From Croceicoccus ponticola (GTDB lineage Bacteria; Pseudomonadota; Alphaproteobacteria; Sphingomonadales; Sphingomonadaceae), in the NCBI RefSeq assembly GCF_004004515.1, contig NZ_RXOL01000010.1, positions 1 to 63,975 on the forward strand: a DNA stretch of 63,975 bases. The letters are read 5' to 3'. The notes under the pieces are model-generated. The model saw only the letters and a program-made list of their open reading frames with translations, was not told the origin of the DNA and ran no database searches. Position 1 is the stretch's first letter, and every line of letters begins with the position of its first letter. The translations under genes were made by a program, and so were the position numbers. Shown here one piece after another: positions 34,654-43,397 of this stretch.

Positions 34654-34752
34654 GACCATGGCCTCCCCTATGCAGCTCACGGTGCAATCCTTCTGACATC
34701 ACCCCACCTTCCCCGCAAGCTCAAGATCCACGGCGACAGATCCGACGATCGA

Positions 34753-35241
34753 TCAAGAGATGGACTCTAGCCGGTTGAACCCACCATCGGCATAGACCAG
34801 CGGCTCAACCGGCTGATCCGATATGTGGACCGCCACGACCTCGCCGATCAGCAAGTAGTGCGTACCATATTCGTGAAGCTCAACCTGCCGGCATTCGAAG
34901 CTAGCCTGAGCATCTGCAAGGATGGGCATGCCGAATTGGCCGAATTGCCAATCGCCTACCGCAAAGCGCGCCTCCCCTTTCACCTTACCGCTGCATGCGC
35001 CGCAAATGTCATCGTGCGAGGCATGGAGGATATTGATCGCGAAGTTCGCTCCGGCCTTAATCACTCGAGCGATCGAGGCTGACTTGTTGATGCAGGCCAG
35101 AAGCGACGGTGGGTCCATGCTCAGTTCGCTGATTGCAGTCGCCGCCATCGCATAGCGCGTTTCCTCGAATTCACAGGTGATGACGACGACCGCCTTGGCG
35201 AGCCGACGCAGACCCTGCTTGAGATCGTCTTGTATGCACAT
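34753..35241 (-). CDS. Flavin reductase (FMN-dependent, HpaC-like)
   Basis: A 162-residue flavin reductase-like protein: LRRLAKAVVVITCEFEETRYAMAATAISELSMDPPSLLACINKSASIARVIKAGANFAINIL is the FMN-binding core, and THYLLIGEVVAVHI the C-terminal strand. It uses NAD(P)H to make reduced FMN for a two-component monooxygenase. The LLM-type monooxygenase at 45383-46582 is the obvious partner in the same-strand cluster. It lies 203 bases from the esterase gene, with an IS6 relic in between, so it may have been separated from the main operon by transposition. Confidence 0.88.
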   Translation of the reverse strand: MCIQDDLKQGLRRLAKAVVVITCEFEETRYAMAATAISELSMDPPSLLACINKSASIARVIKAGANFAINILHASHDDICGACSGKVKGEARFAVGDWQFGQFGMPILADAQASFECRQVELHEYGTHYLLIGEVVAVHISDQPVEPLVYADGGFNRLESIS

Positions 35242-35316
35242 TTGTCTTCCCTTCGAGAGAGCATCCCCATGACGCTACTTGAGATAATCCTTCAACAATT
35301 CAATCGCGCAGAAAGC

Positions 35317-35441
35317 AATTGCACCGCTAGCGAATGGTGCTGGTTGAGGGTAAGGCTGGCAGAATCTTGCGGCATGAGGGCGTGAATGCTTGGGCCGTTC
35401 TGCGCCAAGTGGCGAGAGGTTAGCGTCGGACTGACAGCACC
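35317..35441 (+). repeat. Internally deleted IS6 relic (MITE-like, about 125 bp)
   Basis: Both ends of the complete IS6 copy occur here, inverted relative to it: left AAGCAATTGCACCGCTAGCG, right GTTAGCGTCGGACTGACAGC ending at 35441. Between them only subterminal pieces survive (GGCAGAATCTTGCGGCATGA from the transposase C-terminus, GCCAAGTGGCGA near the distal end). It lies two bases from the esterase stop codon. Confidence 0.75.
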
Positions 35442-35443
35442 CC

Positions 35444-36382
35444 TCAAATCAAAACTTGGCGAAGCGCATTCAGCTGGTGATCAATTGCGCGGCGGCTTAC
35501 GGCTGCATCCGGCGCAAGTAGATCGAAGCCATGGGGGGCGCCTGGAAAAACAGCAAGGTCAACTGGTACACCCGCAGCCATCAAACGGCTGGCATACTGA
35601 ATGCATTCATCCCGAAACAGATCCAGATCGCCAGTCATGATATAGGCCGGTGGCAAGCCCTGCACATTCTCGGCGCGGGCTGCCGCTGCATATCGTGACG
35701 TACCGGTTTCTTCCGTGTAGACTGACCAAGCGTCCAATGAAACCTCCCGGGTCCAAAGGCCGGGCGGCAAGTCTAGACGCCCCGATTCCGTTTCATGGGT
35801 GTCGTCGATCATCGGGTATATTAGTAATTGGTAACGGAGGGGAGGTCCACCCCGATCGCGATTGAGGAGCGCCGCCCCCGCCGCAACGCCGCCCCCGCCG
35901 CTTGGCCCCCCGATGACGATTCGACTGCGGTCCAGTCCGAGTTCGCTAGCGTTTGCGGCAAGCCACTCTAGTACTGCGCACGCGTCGCGCGGAGCCGATG
36001 GTGAACGGTGCTCAGGAGCCAATCGATATTCCACCGACACGACCGTCATTAGTGGCGTGTATCGGAAGGCCCATGGGTCATGAGCTGATCCCAAGACATA
36101 TCCGCCGCCGTGCAGCCAGACCAGCACGCTTTCAGGGCTCACCGCTTTCGGGTCGCGGTAGATGACGATGGGCACCTCGGGATCTGCATCAAGCCCCGGA
36201 ACGGTTCGAAGTTCGGTGGTCCCGCCGAATGGATACTGGCCGCTCTTTACATCGTCCAATCGCTCTCTTCCTGCGGCGCGGGCTGCCCCTATGTCCTTGG
36301 TTATTAGCGCGAAAACCTCGGCAGATTTCTCCGGATAAGCCGGGACAAGTTCTGGATCGATGCGGTCCTTTACCGTTTTCAC
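35444..36382 (-). CDS. Alpha/beta hydrolase, hormone-sensitive-lipase type
   Basis: A 312-residue esterase. The oxyanion motif HGGGYVLGS is at about 91-99; the nucleophile elbow is GGPSGGGG (Ser in GxSxG). DLDLFRDECIQYASRL supplies the acid and GAPHGFDLL the histidine. It probably hydrolyses esters or lactones, such as those made by a Baeyer-Villiger enzyme. It is the last gene of the long minus-strand catabolic operon, 120 bases after the cyclase-like gene. The stop codon touches an IS6 relic, but the C-terminus looks of normal length. Confidence 0.9.
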   Translation of the reverse strand: MKTVKDRIDPELVPAYPEKSAEVFALITKDIGAARAAGRERLDDVKSGQYPFGGTTELRTVPGLDADPEVPIVIYRDPKAVSPESVLVWLHGGGYVLGSAHDPWAFRYTPLMTVVSVEYRLAPEHRSPSAPRDACAVLEWLAANASELGLDRSRIVIGGPSGGGGVAAGAALLNRDRGGPPLRYQLLIYPMIDDTHETESGRLDLPPGLWTREVSLDAWSVYTEETGTSRYAAAARAENVQGLPPAYIMTGDLDLFRDECIQYASRLMAAGVPVDLAVFPGAPHGFDLLAPDAAVSRRAIDHQLNALRQVLI

Positions 36383-36502
36383 TGTTTCCTCCCCCGGTTG
36401 ATGCCCTTGCGGGTACTGATATTGGATCTGCTGTTCACTTCTGATCCCTACACCGGAGTGCGGTCAAAAGCATGAGCCCTTGTCGGCATCGATGGGAAGG
36501 CT

Positions 36503-37279
36503 TCAGTCGTCGAAGATAGCCACGGCACGCGTCCATCCTGCAGACGCGGCGCGGATTTTGACCGGAAAACACGATACGGTGAATCCTGTCGCCGGTAGCA
36601 CTTCGAGGTTGTGAAGTTTCTCGAGATGGCAATAGCCGATTTCCCGGCCTGCTTTATGACCCTCCCAGATCAGATCTGCGTTTTCAGTTTCGGCGTAGCT
36701 TTGTGCGGTATGCGAAAATGGCGCGTCCCAGCTCCATGCGTCTGTGCCAGTCAAGCGCACGCCGCGTTCCAGAAGATAGAGTGTTGCTTCGCGCCCCATG
36801 CCGCATCCCGCATCGACATAATCGTCGGCGCCGTATCGCTTGCCGGCCTTTGTGTTGATCATCACGATTTCCAACGGCGACAGCTCGTGTTCGATCCGCG
36901 CAAGCTCCGCCTCCACATCGGCGGCGGTAATGATATATCCGTCGTCAAATCCGGTGAAGTCCAGTTTGACACCCGGCTGAAAGCACCATTCTAGCGGCAC
37001 TTCATCGATGGTGATCGCGCGCTCGCCCTGGTTCATCGTTGACGCAAAGTGCCAGGGCGCGTCGAGATGCGTTCCGTTATGCGTGATCAATTCGACCTTC
37101 TCGATCGCCCACGCCTCGCCATCGGGAAGATCTTTCTTCTGCAAGCCGGGGAAAAAGCGTCGAACCTGCGAAACGGACATTTCATGATCGATGTACTCGA
37201 TCTTCGGTCGATAGGCCGGGGGATCGGAAATGACGTCGTTTTCGAGATAGATCGACAGGTCGACGAATTTGCGCGCCAT
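36503..37279 (-). CDS. Cyclase-family metal-dependent hydrolase (KynB-like)
   Basis: A 258-residue protein of the cyclase/kynurenine formamidase fold. The metal site HNGTHLDAPWHF (His, His, Asp, His) is intact. Downstream blocks are IVMINTKAGKRYGADDYVDAGCGMG, RLTGTDAWSWDAPF and CHLEKLHNLEVLPATGFTVSCFPVKIRAASAGWTRAVAIF. Relatives hydrolyse amides, lactones or cyclic diketones. It begins three bases after the BKACE stop; ATG 37279 is taken over TTG 37285. In a degradation operon it plausibly opens a ring or a vinylogous acid (inference). Confidence 0.88.
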   Translation of the reverse strand: MARKFVDLSIYLENDVISDPPAYRPKIEYIDHEMSVSQVRRFFPGLQKKDLPDGEAWAIEKVELITHNGTHLDAPWHFASTMNQGERAITIDEVPLEWCFQPGVKLDFTGFDDGYIITAADVEAELARIEHELSPLEIVMINTKAGKRYGADDYVDAGCGMGREATLYLLERGVRLTGTDAWSWDAPFSHTAQSYAETENADLIWEGHKAGREIGYCHLEKLHNLEVLPATGFTVSCFPVKIRAASAGWTRAVAIFDD

Positions 37280-37281
37280 CT

Positions 37282-38208
37282 TCAAAACTCCACCCGGTCA
37301 GCACCCTTCAGGCCGAGGATCTCTCGCGCTTCGGCTGGCGAAGCAGGTTCGTGCCCCATTTCGTGCAGGATGCGCACGATCTTCTGCACTTGTTGCGCAT
37401 TCGACGCGGCCAAGACACCTCGCTCGATGAAAAGGCTGTCTTCCAGCCCGACCCGCACATTTCCGCCCATCAACGCGGCCTGAGTCAGAAACGGCATCTG
37501 AAAACGACCAGCCGCCAGAACCGACCACTGGAATGCATCCTTACCAAACAAGCGGTCGGCTGTGGCCTTCATGAAAGTCAGATTCTCAAGGTCTGGACCA
37601 ATTCCGCCAAGGATGCCGAAGATCATCTGAATGAAGAACGGCGGCTTCACCAAACCCCGATCGACGAAATGGGCAAGATTGTAAAGATGGCCCACATCAT
37701 AGCATTCATGCTCGAACCGCGTTCCTTGATCGCCCAGCGTTTGCAGGATGTATTCGATGTCGCGGAAAGTGTTGCGAAAGATGAAGTCGTCAGACCCTAG
37801 GATATAGGGCTTTTCCCACGAATGCTTCCACTGAGTGACGCGCTTGGCTGCGGGGAACATTGCGAAATTTATGCTACCCATGTTGAGCGAGCACATTTCT
37901 GGTTTGAAGTGAGCCGCAGCCGCAAGGCGATCCTTGAGAGGCATAGTTGCCGATCCGCCGGTGGTGATGTTCACGATTGCATCCGTGCGTTGGCGAATGA
38001 CGGATAGAAAGCGCGAATAGACATCGGGATCGCCGGTTGGTTCGCCGGTTTCGGGGTTGCGTGCGTGAAGGTGCAGGATCGCCGAACCGGCCGCTACCGC
38101 ATCGAGCGACTGGCTAGAGATTTCCTCGGGCGTGATCGGCAGTGCGTCGGACATTGTAGGAGTGTGTGCGCCGCCAGTCACAGCGCAAGTAATGATGACT
38201 TTCGCCAT
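37282..38208 (-). CDS. BKACE-family beta-keto acid cleavage enzyme (DUF849)
   Basis: A 308-residue TIM-barrel zinc enzyme. The family start VIITCAVTGGAHTPTMS and the metal pair H46/H48 in HLHARNPETG are present, with GTRFEHECYDVGHLYNL, GGNVRVGLEDSLF and LGLKGADRVEF at the end. BKACE enzymes condense a beta-keto acid with acetyl-CoA and split it into acetoacetate plus a new CoA thioester (3-keto-5-aminohexanoate cleavage is the model). This gives the cluster a way to cut a beta-keto intermediate without prior CoA activation. AAGG precedes ATG 38208. Confidence 0.92.
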   Translation of the reverse strand: MAKVIITCAVTGGAHTPTMSDALPITPEEISSQSLDAVAAGSAILHLHARNPETGEPTGDPDVYSRFLSVIRQRTDAIVNITTGGSATMPLKDRLAAAAHFKPEMCSLNMGSINFAMFPAAKRVTQWKHSWEKPYILGSDDFIFRNTFRDIEYILQTLGDQGTRFEHECYDVGHLYNLAHFVDRGLVKPPFFIQMIFGILGGIGPDLENLTFMKATADRLFGKDAFQWSVLAAGRFQMPFLTQAALMGGNVRVGLEDSLFIERGVLAASNAQQVQKIVRILHEMGHEPASPAEAREILGLKGADRVEF

Positions 38209-38211
38209 GGT

Positions 38212-39021
38212 TCAGCCTTTCTTGAAAGACGTTAGCGATCGCGATGCGCCAAGCCTGTCGGCGCAAATATGCGCGGCACTGACTACGCCGTCGGTGAGAG
38301 TCACCATGCCTGCCACGGGCAAGACCATTTCCGAACCGATGCGGTCATCACCGACCCCTTCGAACCCGCCCATGTATTGACCGATGATCCCGCAATGAAA
38401 CGCCGCCCTGCCGCCGCCCGCGAAAATCGTGTCGATATCTATTGCCGCAGGCCCGATGACAGACCGGCATCCGGGATTGCCTACGCCGATTTCCACCACG
38501 CCGGGATCGTCAAGAAAAGTCAGTGATTTGAGCCATCGCCTGACGATTTCCTCCGCCTCTGGATCGGCGGCATGGCACGGCTGGTCCCAAGGGGCCGGCG
38601 CTGGCGCTTCGATTGGATTGACCTGTCCGCTGGCCAGTTGGACCTTGCGCGCGAAGTAATCCTCTTCAGCCCAGCCGTGCCGCAAACGCCCGTCCTTCAA
38701 CTCGAACAGAGAGATGCCGCCCCAGGATGCCGCACGGCCGGCATTCCTGATCGAGACGCCGTGCTCAGTAAACCGCATCGCGACGGCATCTTCGCATATC
38801 AGTGTATCGTGCACAGTGACCACAAGCCCGGGAAACTGTTCGAGCTGTGCGCGGGTCGCGGGCAGGTAATCGTGGTCGCGGCCCTGAAAAAGGTGGCCGC
38901 TAATGGACAGGCTGTAGTCTGGATCCATGATCCGTTCTACTTCAGCCACGTCATGTGAAGTAAGGAAATCGGTGGCAAAGCCGCGCAGAACGCGAGCCTG
39001 TTCGCTGATGCCTTCGATCAT
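38212..39021 (-). CDS. SnoaL/NTF2-like protein (tandem domains)
   Basis: A 269-residue protein that looks like two NTF2/SnoaL-like folds: residues 1-130 (FLTSHDVAEVERIMDPDYSLSISGHLFQGRDHD, FTEHGVSIRNAGRAASWGGISLFELKDGRLRHGWAEED), and 145-269 (IVRRWLKSLTFLDD, EMVLPVAGMVTLTDGVVSAAHICADRLG). These folds act as isomerases, hydratases or ester cyclases, as in ketosteroid isomerase. The start is coupled to the ligase stop by ATGA. A role in moving or adding to a double bond in the cluster's substrate is inference. Confidence 0.8.
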   Translation of the reverse strand: MIEGISEQARVLRGFATDFLTSHDVAEVERIMDPDYSLSISGHLFQGRDHDYLPATRAQLEQFPGLVVTVHDTLICEDAVAMRFTEHGVSIRNAGRAASWGGISLFELKDGRLRHGWAEEDYFARKVQLASGQVNPIEAPAPAPWDQPCHAADPEAEEIVRRWLKSLTFLDDPGVVEIGVGNPGCRSVIGPAAIDIDTIFAGGGRAAFHCGIIGQYMGGFEGVGDDRIGSEMVLPVAGMVTLTDGVVSAAHICADRLGASRSLTSFKKG

Positions 39022-40565
39022 ATCCGGGCTTCCCTGTCGGCCATCGCTCGCAATTCCTGTTTCAAGACTTTTCCCGACGCATTTCGCGGCAGAGCGTCGA
39101 CGATCGCGACTGACGTTGGGCATTTGTAATGAGCCAGCTGTTCACGCGCGAAGGCGATGGCGGTCGCTTCGTCGATGTCGGCACCGACACTGGCGACAAC
39201 ATAGGCGCGCGGGGTCTCTCCCCACTTCGCATGGGGCACGCCGATGACGGCCACTTCGGCAATCGCGGGATGATCGGCCAGTGCGTTCTCGACTTCGGCG
39301 GGGTAAACGTTCTCTCCGCCAGAGATGATCATGTCCTTGTAACGGTCGTGAATGTAGAAATAGCCATCGGCATCCTGAAGGGCAGCATCGCCTGTGCAGA
39401 ACCATCCGTCATGGGTGATCGCCGCGTCCGTCTCATCTGGCTTCTGCCAATAACCGTTCGTTGTCATGTCGCCGCGCACACGGATTTCGCCGACTTCGCC
39501 CACTGAGACCGGGTGACCGGTGGCAGGATCGACCAGTACGATTTCCGCCCAGGGCATGGCCCGTCCGCATGAACGTAGCCGAGCTGCGCGAGGCCCGCCC
39601 GGGTCGTGATCTTCTGGGGCCAATGTGATCACGGTCCCTGCCGTTTCCGTCATGCCGTAGGCATGATTAAAGGCGCAGCTGAACGCAGCTATCGCTCTCA
39701 AAAGCAGATTTTCCGAGATTGGAGATGCGCCGTAGATCAGCCGTTGCAGGCTGGCGACAGAGTGGCCGCCGTGCTCGACATGCTCAACCAGCCGCTGGAT
39801 CACCGCTGGAACGAAGAAGGCGTGAGTCACGGCGTAGCGGCGCATGGCCGAAATGACGGCATCGGGTTCCAGCGTATCAAGCAGGATCGAATGACCGCCC
39901 TGGCTGAGCGCCATGAGCCCGTATCCCATTCCCCCGATATGAAAGAGCGGCATGGCCACCAGATTCACGCTGTGATCGGAAAATCCCCACATCTTCGACG
40001 CAGTGCGGTCAACAGACAGCATATTGCGCTGGCTTATCGGAACGCCCTTTGCCTTACCCGTGGTGCCGGAGGTGTAAAGCAGCAGGATGATGTCATCGGT
40101 CAAAGCATCGCGGTGAGGGGGCATATCGCGTGCCGCATCACGCCAAGCCCTGTAACTGCTGTCGAGCAGGACGAGGTCCGGTGTATCGGCCGCATCGCCA
40201 AGCAGCGGCATCAAAGCGCTGTCGATCAGCATCAGAACAGGTTTGCTGTCGGCCAGGATTGCCGCAACTTCCCGGGCCGACAGTCGTGCGTTGATCGGGG
40301 TCATGATAGCTCCGATCTTTCCGCAGGCGAAAAACAGTTCGTAAAACGCCGGAGAGGAAGGCGCGAGAATCGCGACCCGATCGCCGGCTTTCACCGATCG
40401 GTCGGCAAGCGCGGCGGCGAGTCGATCGCTGGCCGCGTCAAGCTGGGCGAAACTGAACGTTTCCTCATAAAATGTCAGACACGGAGCCTCGGGCGTCTTC
40501 TTCGCAAACTGACCCAGCAGTTCAAGCGGGAACCGCGCGTCGAAATCGAGGTGCGGCGAGTTCAT
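39018..40565 (-). CDS. AMP-dependent acyl-CoA ligase
   Basis: A 515-residue adenylate-forming enzyme. AMP-binding P-loop LLLYTSGTTGKAKGVP, the motif YGMTETAGTV, GWFCTGDAALQDADGYFYIHDRYKDMIISGGENVYPAEVE, and the C-terminal catalytic lysine in LPRNASGKVLKQEL. It activates a carboxylic acid from ring opening to its CoA thioester. ATG 40565 starts two bases after the acyl-CoA dehydrogenase stop, within one operon. The acid it accepts cannot be read from sequence. Confidence 0.93.
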   Translation of the reverse strand: MNSPHLDFDARFPLELLGQFAKKTPEAPCLTFYEETFSFAQLDAASDRLAAALADRSVKAGDRVAILAPSSPAFYELFFACGKIGAIMTPINARLSAREVAAILADSKPVLMLIDSALMPLLGDAADTPDLVLLDSSYRAWRDAARDMPPHRDALTDDIILLLYTSGTTGKAKGVPISQRNMLSVDRTASKMWGFSDHSVNLVAMPLFHIGGMGYGLMALSQGGHSILLDTLEPDAVISAMRRYAVTHAFFVPAVIQRLVEHVEHGGHSVASLQRLIYGASPISENLLLRAIAAFSCAFNHAYGMTETAGTVITLAPEDHDPGGPRAARLRSCGRAMPWAEIVLVDPATGHPVSVGEVGEIRVRGDMTTNGYWQKPDETDAAITHDGWFCTGDAALQDADGYFYIHDRYKDMIISGGENVYPAEVENALADHPAIAEVAVIGVPHAKWGETPRAYVVASVGADIDEATAIAFAREQLAHYKCPTSVAIVDALPRNASGKVLKQELRAMADREARI

Positions 40566-40567
40566 CG

Positions 40568-41749
40568 TCAATAGCTCTTGGCGAGATGCAGACTGTGCTG
40601 CGCGACATAGTTCAGGATCATTTCTCGGCTGACGGGCGCTGTCTTGTGAAGGCGAGCGATGAACCACAGGTCGGCAAGTCCATATTCAAGCGACAGCCCG
40701 TTGCCGCCATGAACCTGAATTGCCTGGTCGAGCGCCTTCAGCGATGTTTCGGCAGCAAGGAACTTGGCCATGTTGGCAGCCTCGGCCGCGTCCTCGCCCG
40801 CATCGTAAAGCTGCGCTGCACGGGCATTCAACAGGCGAGCGGCCTGAACTTCGATATAGGCTTCGGCCAGCGGATGGGCGACGCCCTGATGCGCACCGAT
40901 CGGCTGGCTCCACACTGTGCGGTCCTGCGCATAGGCGGAGCCCTTGGATAGCGCGAAGCGGGAAATACCGTTGTTGATCGCAGCGGCCGATATGCGTTCG
41001 GGGTTCAATCCGGCGAAAACCTGCCGCAATCCCTGTCCGGGTTCGCCGACCAAGGCATCGGCATCCATTTTTACGTCATCGAAAAACACCGAAAACTGGT
41101 TCTCGGGCGACTGTACCGCAGCCTCGATTTTTTGCATGGTGATTCCCGGCGTGTTGGTGGGCAGAACGAACAGCGAGAGCGCCGATTTTCCGGTCGATTC
41201 CGCCAGTTCCGCATCGCGCGCCACCACTAGCACCGACTCTGCCTCGTCAATGCCGGAAGTCCAGTATTTCGCGCCGTTCAATACCCAGCCGTTGCCTTCG
41301 CGCCGCGCGGTTGTCGTCACCTTGTGGGTGTTCGATCCGGCATTGGGTTCGGTAATGGCAAAGGCCATCTTGCGGCTGCCGTCGGCAATGCCGGGCAACC
41401 ATTTGTCCTTCAATTCGTCGCTGCCATATGTGGCGATGATCGGGGCGCAGATCGATGTGATAACCAGGTAGAGCATCGGGCAACCTTGCGCCGCGCATTC
41501 TTCGATGACGATATTGAATTCGGCCATGCCGCCGCCGCTGCCGCCATATTCTTCGGGAATGTGGACGCCCAGGAAACCTGCCTCACCCAGCTTTTTCCAG
41601 AGCGCATCGGGCTGTTCGCCCTTGGCCACGCATTCCTGAAAATACTTGCGCCCGAATTCACCGACCAACCTGCCGACGCTTTCGCGCAAGTCGGCATGAT
41701 GATCGGCCGTGTCGACCAGATTTGAAAAGAACATGGGTTCGCCGGACAC
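40568..41749 (-). CDS. Acyl-CoA dehydrogenase
   Basis: A 393-residue flavoenzyme that forms the alpha-beta double bond in acyl-CoAs. Signatures are FGRKYFQECVAKGEQP, YGGSGGGMAEFNIVIEE, KMAFAITEPNAGSNTHKV, and at the end AIQVHGGNGLSLEYGLADLWFIARLHKTAPVSREMILNYVAQ. GTG 41749 is preferred because AGGAAGGA lies just before it; ATG 41734 would be the alternative. The gene lies 22 bases after the hydroxyacyl-CoA dehydrogenase stop. Confidence 0.93.
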   Translation of the reverse strand: MSGEPMFFSNLVDTADHHADLRESVGRLVGEFGRKYFQECVAKGEQPDALWKKLGEAGFLGVHIPEEYGGSGGGMAEFNIVIEECAAQGCPMLYLVITSICAPIIATYGSDELKDKWLPGIADGSRKMAFAITEPNAGSNTHKVTTTARREGNGWVLNGAKYWTSGIDEAESVLVVARDAELAESTGKSALSLFVLPTNTPGITMQKIEAAVQSPENQFSVFFDDVKMDADALVGEPGQGLRQVFAGLNPERISAAAINNGISRFALSKGSAYAQDRTVWSQPIGAHQGVAHPLAEAYIEVQAARLLNARAAQLYDAGEDAAEAANMAKFLAAETSLKALDQAIQVHGGNGLSLEYGLADLWFIARLHKTAPVSREMILNYVAQHSLHLAKSY

Positions 41750-41771
41750 GTGGAATCCTTCCTAGATTTAT

Positions 41772-42632
41772 TCAGTCGGTCCAGGCGAAGAAACCTTCGC
41801 CGGACTTCGCACCGAGTTTGCCCTCGGCGACCATGCGTTCGAGAATGGCGGGCGGCGCAAAGCGCGACCCGTGCGCCGCTTCGAGCGTACGCGCGATATC
41901 AAGCCGGACATCGAGGCCGACAATGTCGGAAAGCCGCAGCGGGCCTACGGGATGGCGATAGGCGACCACTGCCGCTCTATCGATATCTTCCGCACTTGCG
42001 ACGCCGCTTTCGACCATCCGCATCGCCTCAAGCGACGCAATCAGGTCGAGACGGCTGGTCGCAAAGCCCGGGACGTCGCTGACGGTCAGCGATTCCTTGC
42101 CAATCCAGCGGGCGAATGTGCGCGCCTGTTCAATAGCATGATCGGATGTGGCGGCTCCGCGCACGATTTCGAGCAGTTTGATTGACCAAACGGGATTGAA
42201 GAAATGCATGCCTAGAAATTTCGCCGGCTCCGGAAGGTCAGCGGCTAACAGGTCAATCGAAATTGCGCTGGTATTTGTGGCCAAGAGGTGCGGTTTGCGC
42301 GCCGCCGCGCGGGCAAGAACATCCTTCTTGATTGCCAGGCGTTCCGGCACGGTCTCGATCACTAGGTCAAGATTTTCAGGAATGTCATCGACGGTCTTGA
42401 GCCGGGTAATACGGCGGGGAAGCTCATCTGCGTCCGGTTCGGTCATTTTGCCGCGATTTATGGCCGAGGCAACTGCATCGCCAATTTCGTGTTTCACCGC
42501 CTTGGCTCGCGCGTCGTCGGGTTCGACGAGCCAGACTTGCCCTCCGGCCTGCGCACAGACGTAGACTATGCCAACGCCCATCGTGCCACCGCCAAGGACC
42601 GCGGTGCTCCAAGTTGTTTGCGACGCGTTCAT
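41772..42632 (-). CDS. 3-Hydroxyacyl-CoA dehydrogenase
   Basis: A 286-residue NAD-dependent dehydrogenase of the PaaH/HbdA type. The Rossmann motif is AVLGGGTMGVGI; DLVIETVPERLAIKKDV, TNTSAISI and FLGMHFFNPV are the family core (catalytic His in MHFFNP). GRYxP-like ending is replaced by YRHPVGPLRLSDIVGLDVRLDIA and SGEGFFAW. It is coupled to the enoyl-CoA hydratase by an ATGA overlap, so hydration and oxidation are made together. ATG 42632 begins the Rossmann strand; longer frames upstream overlap the hydratase and are not real. Confidence 0.92.
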   Translation of the reverse strand: MNASQTTWSTAVLGGGTMGVGIVYVCAQAGGQVWLVEPDDARAKAVKHEIGDAVASAINRGKMTEPDADELPRRITRLKTVDDIPENLDLVIETVPERLAIKKDVLARAAARKPHLLATNTSAISIDLLAADLPEPAKFLGMHFFNPVWSIKLLEIVRGAATSDHAIEQARTFARWIGKESLTVSDVPGFATSRLDLIASLEAMRMVESGVASAEDIDRAAVVAYRHPVGPLRLSDIVGLDVRLDIARTLEAAHGSRFAPPAILERMVAEGKLGAKSGEGFFAWTD

Positions 42633-43393
42633 CGACCACTCCAGACGGGATCCCGCTTCTCGGTAAAGGCGCGGGCTCCTTCTTGCGCGTCGTCCGACGC
42701 GAGCACAGAATCCACCAAGGGGCGTTGACAGTCCCAGATTTCTGCGGGAGCCCAAGCGCCGCTCTCTTCTACAATGCGCTTGCTCATCATCACGGACAGG
42801 GGCGCATTCGCCGCGATCTCGCTCGCCAGCGCAAGCGCTTCGGTCAGGGCTTGACCCGAAGGAACCAGCCGGTTGATCATGCCCCACTGTTGGGCAATCG
42901 GGGCCGCCATCCGGTTTCCGGTCAGGGCATATTCGAGCGCGATCGCGGGAGGAACCTTCCGAGCCATACGGATCAGACCCCCGGAACCGGCGACGAGACC
43001 GCGGCATACTTCGGGTAGGCCGAAGGTTGCGTCATCGGCTGCCACGATGAGGTCGCAGGCGAGGGCGAGCTCGCATCCCCCCGCGAGCGCATACCCTTCC
43101 ACTGCGGCGATTAACGGCTTGCGGGGAGGGGCCTCCGTCAAACCACCAAAGCCGCGCCCTTCCAGCTCGGGCCGCTCGCCTTCGACAAAGGCGCGCAAGT
43201 CCATTCCGGAACAAAAATTGCCACTGGCGCCGGTCAAAATCCCGACGCGCAGATCATCCTCGCTGTCGAGGCGATCAAGGGCGTCGGCAATGGCCATCGA
43301 CACTGCGCGGTTGACCGCGTTGCGTTGCGCCGGACGGTTGATCGTAATAACCAGCGTGTGACCGATCTTTTCGATAAGGACGTTTGCGCTCAT
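42629..43393 (-). CDS. Enoyl-CoA hydratase/isomerase
   Basis: A 254-residue crotonase. VITINRPAQRNAVN, FCSGMDLRAF (oxyanion hole), AVEGYALAGGCELALACDLIVAADDATFGLPEVCRGL with both catalytic glutamates (CEL and LPEV positions). It hydrates an enoyl-CoA in the beta-oxidation module. ATG 43393 lies four bases after the monooxygenase stop. Confidence 0.93.
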   Translation of the reverse strand: MSANVLIEKIGHTLVITINRPAQRNAVNRAVSMAIADALDRLDSEDDLRVGILTGASGNFCSGMDLRAFVEGERPELEGRGFGGLTEAPPRKPLIAAVEGYALAGGCELALACDLIVAADDATFGLPEVCRGLVAGSGGLIRMARKVPPAIALEYALTGNRMAAPIAQQWGMINRLVPSGQALTEALALASEIAANAPLSVMMSKRIVEESGAWAPAEIWDCQRPLVDSVLASDDAQEGARAFTEKRDPVWSGR

Positions 43394-43397
43394 CGGA

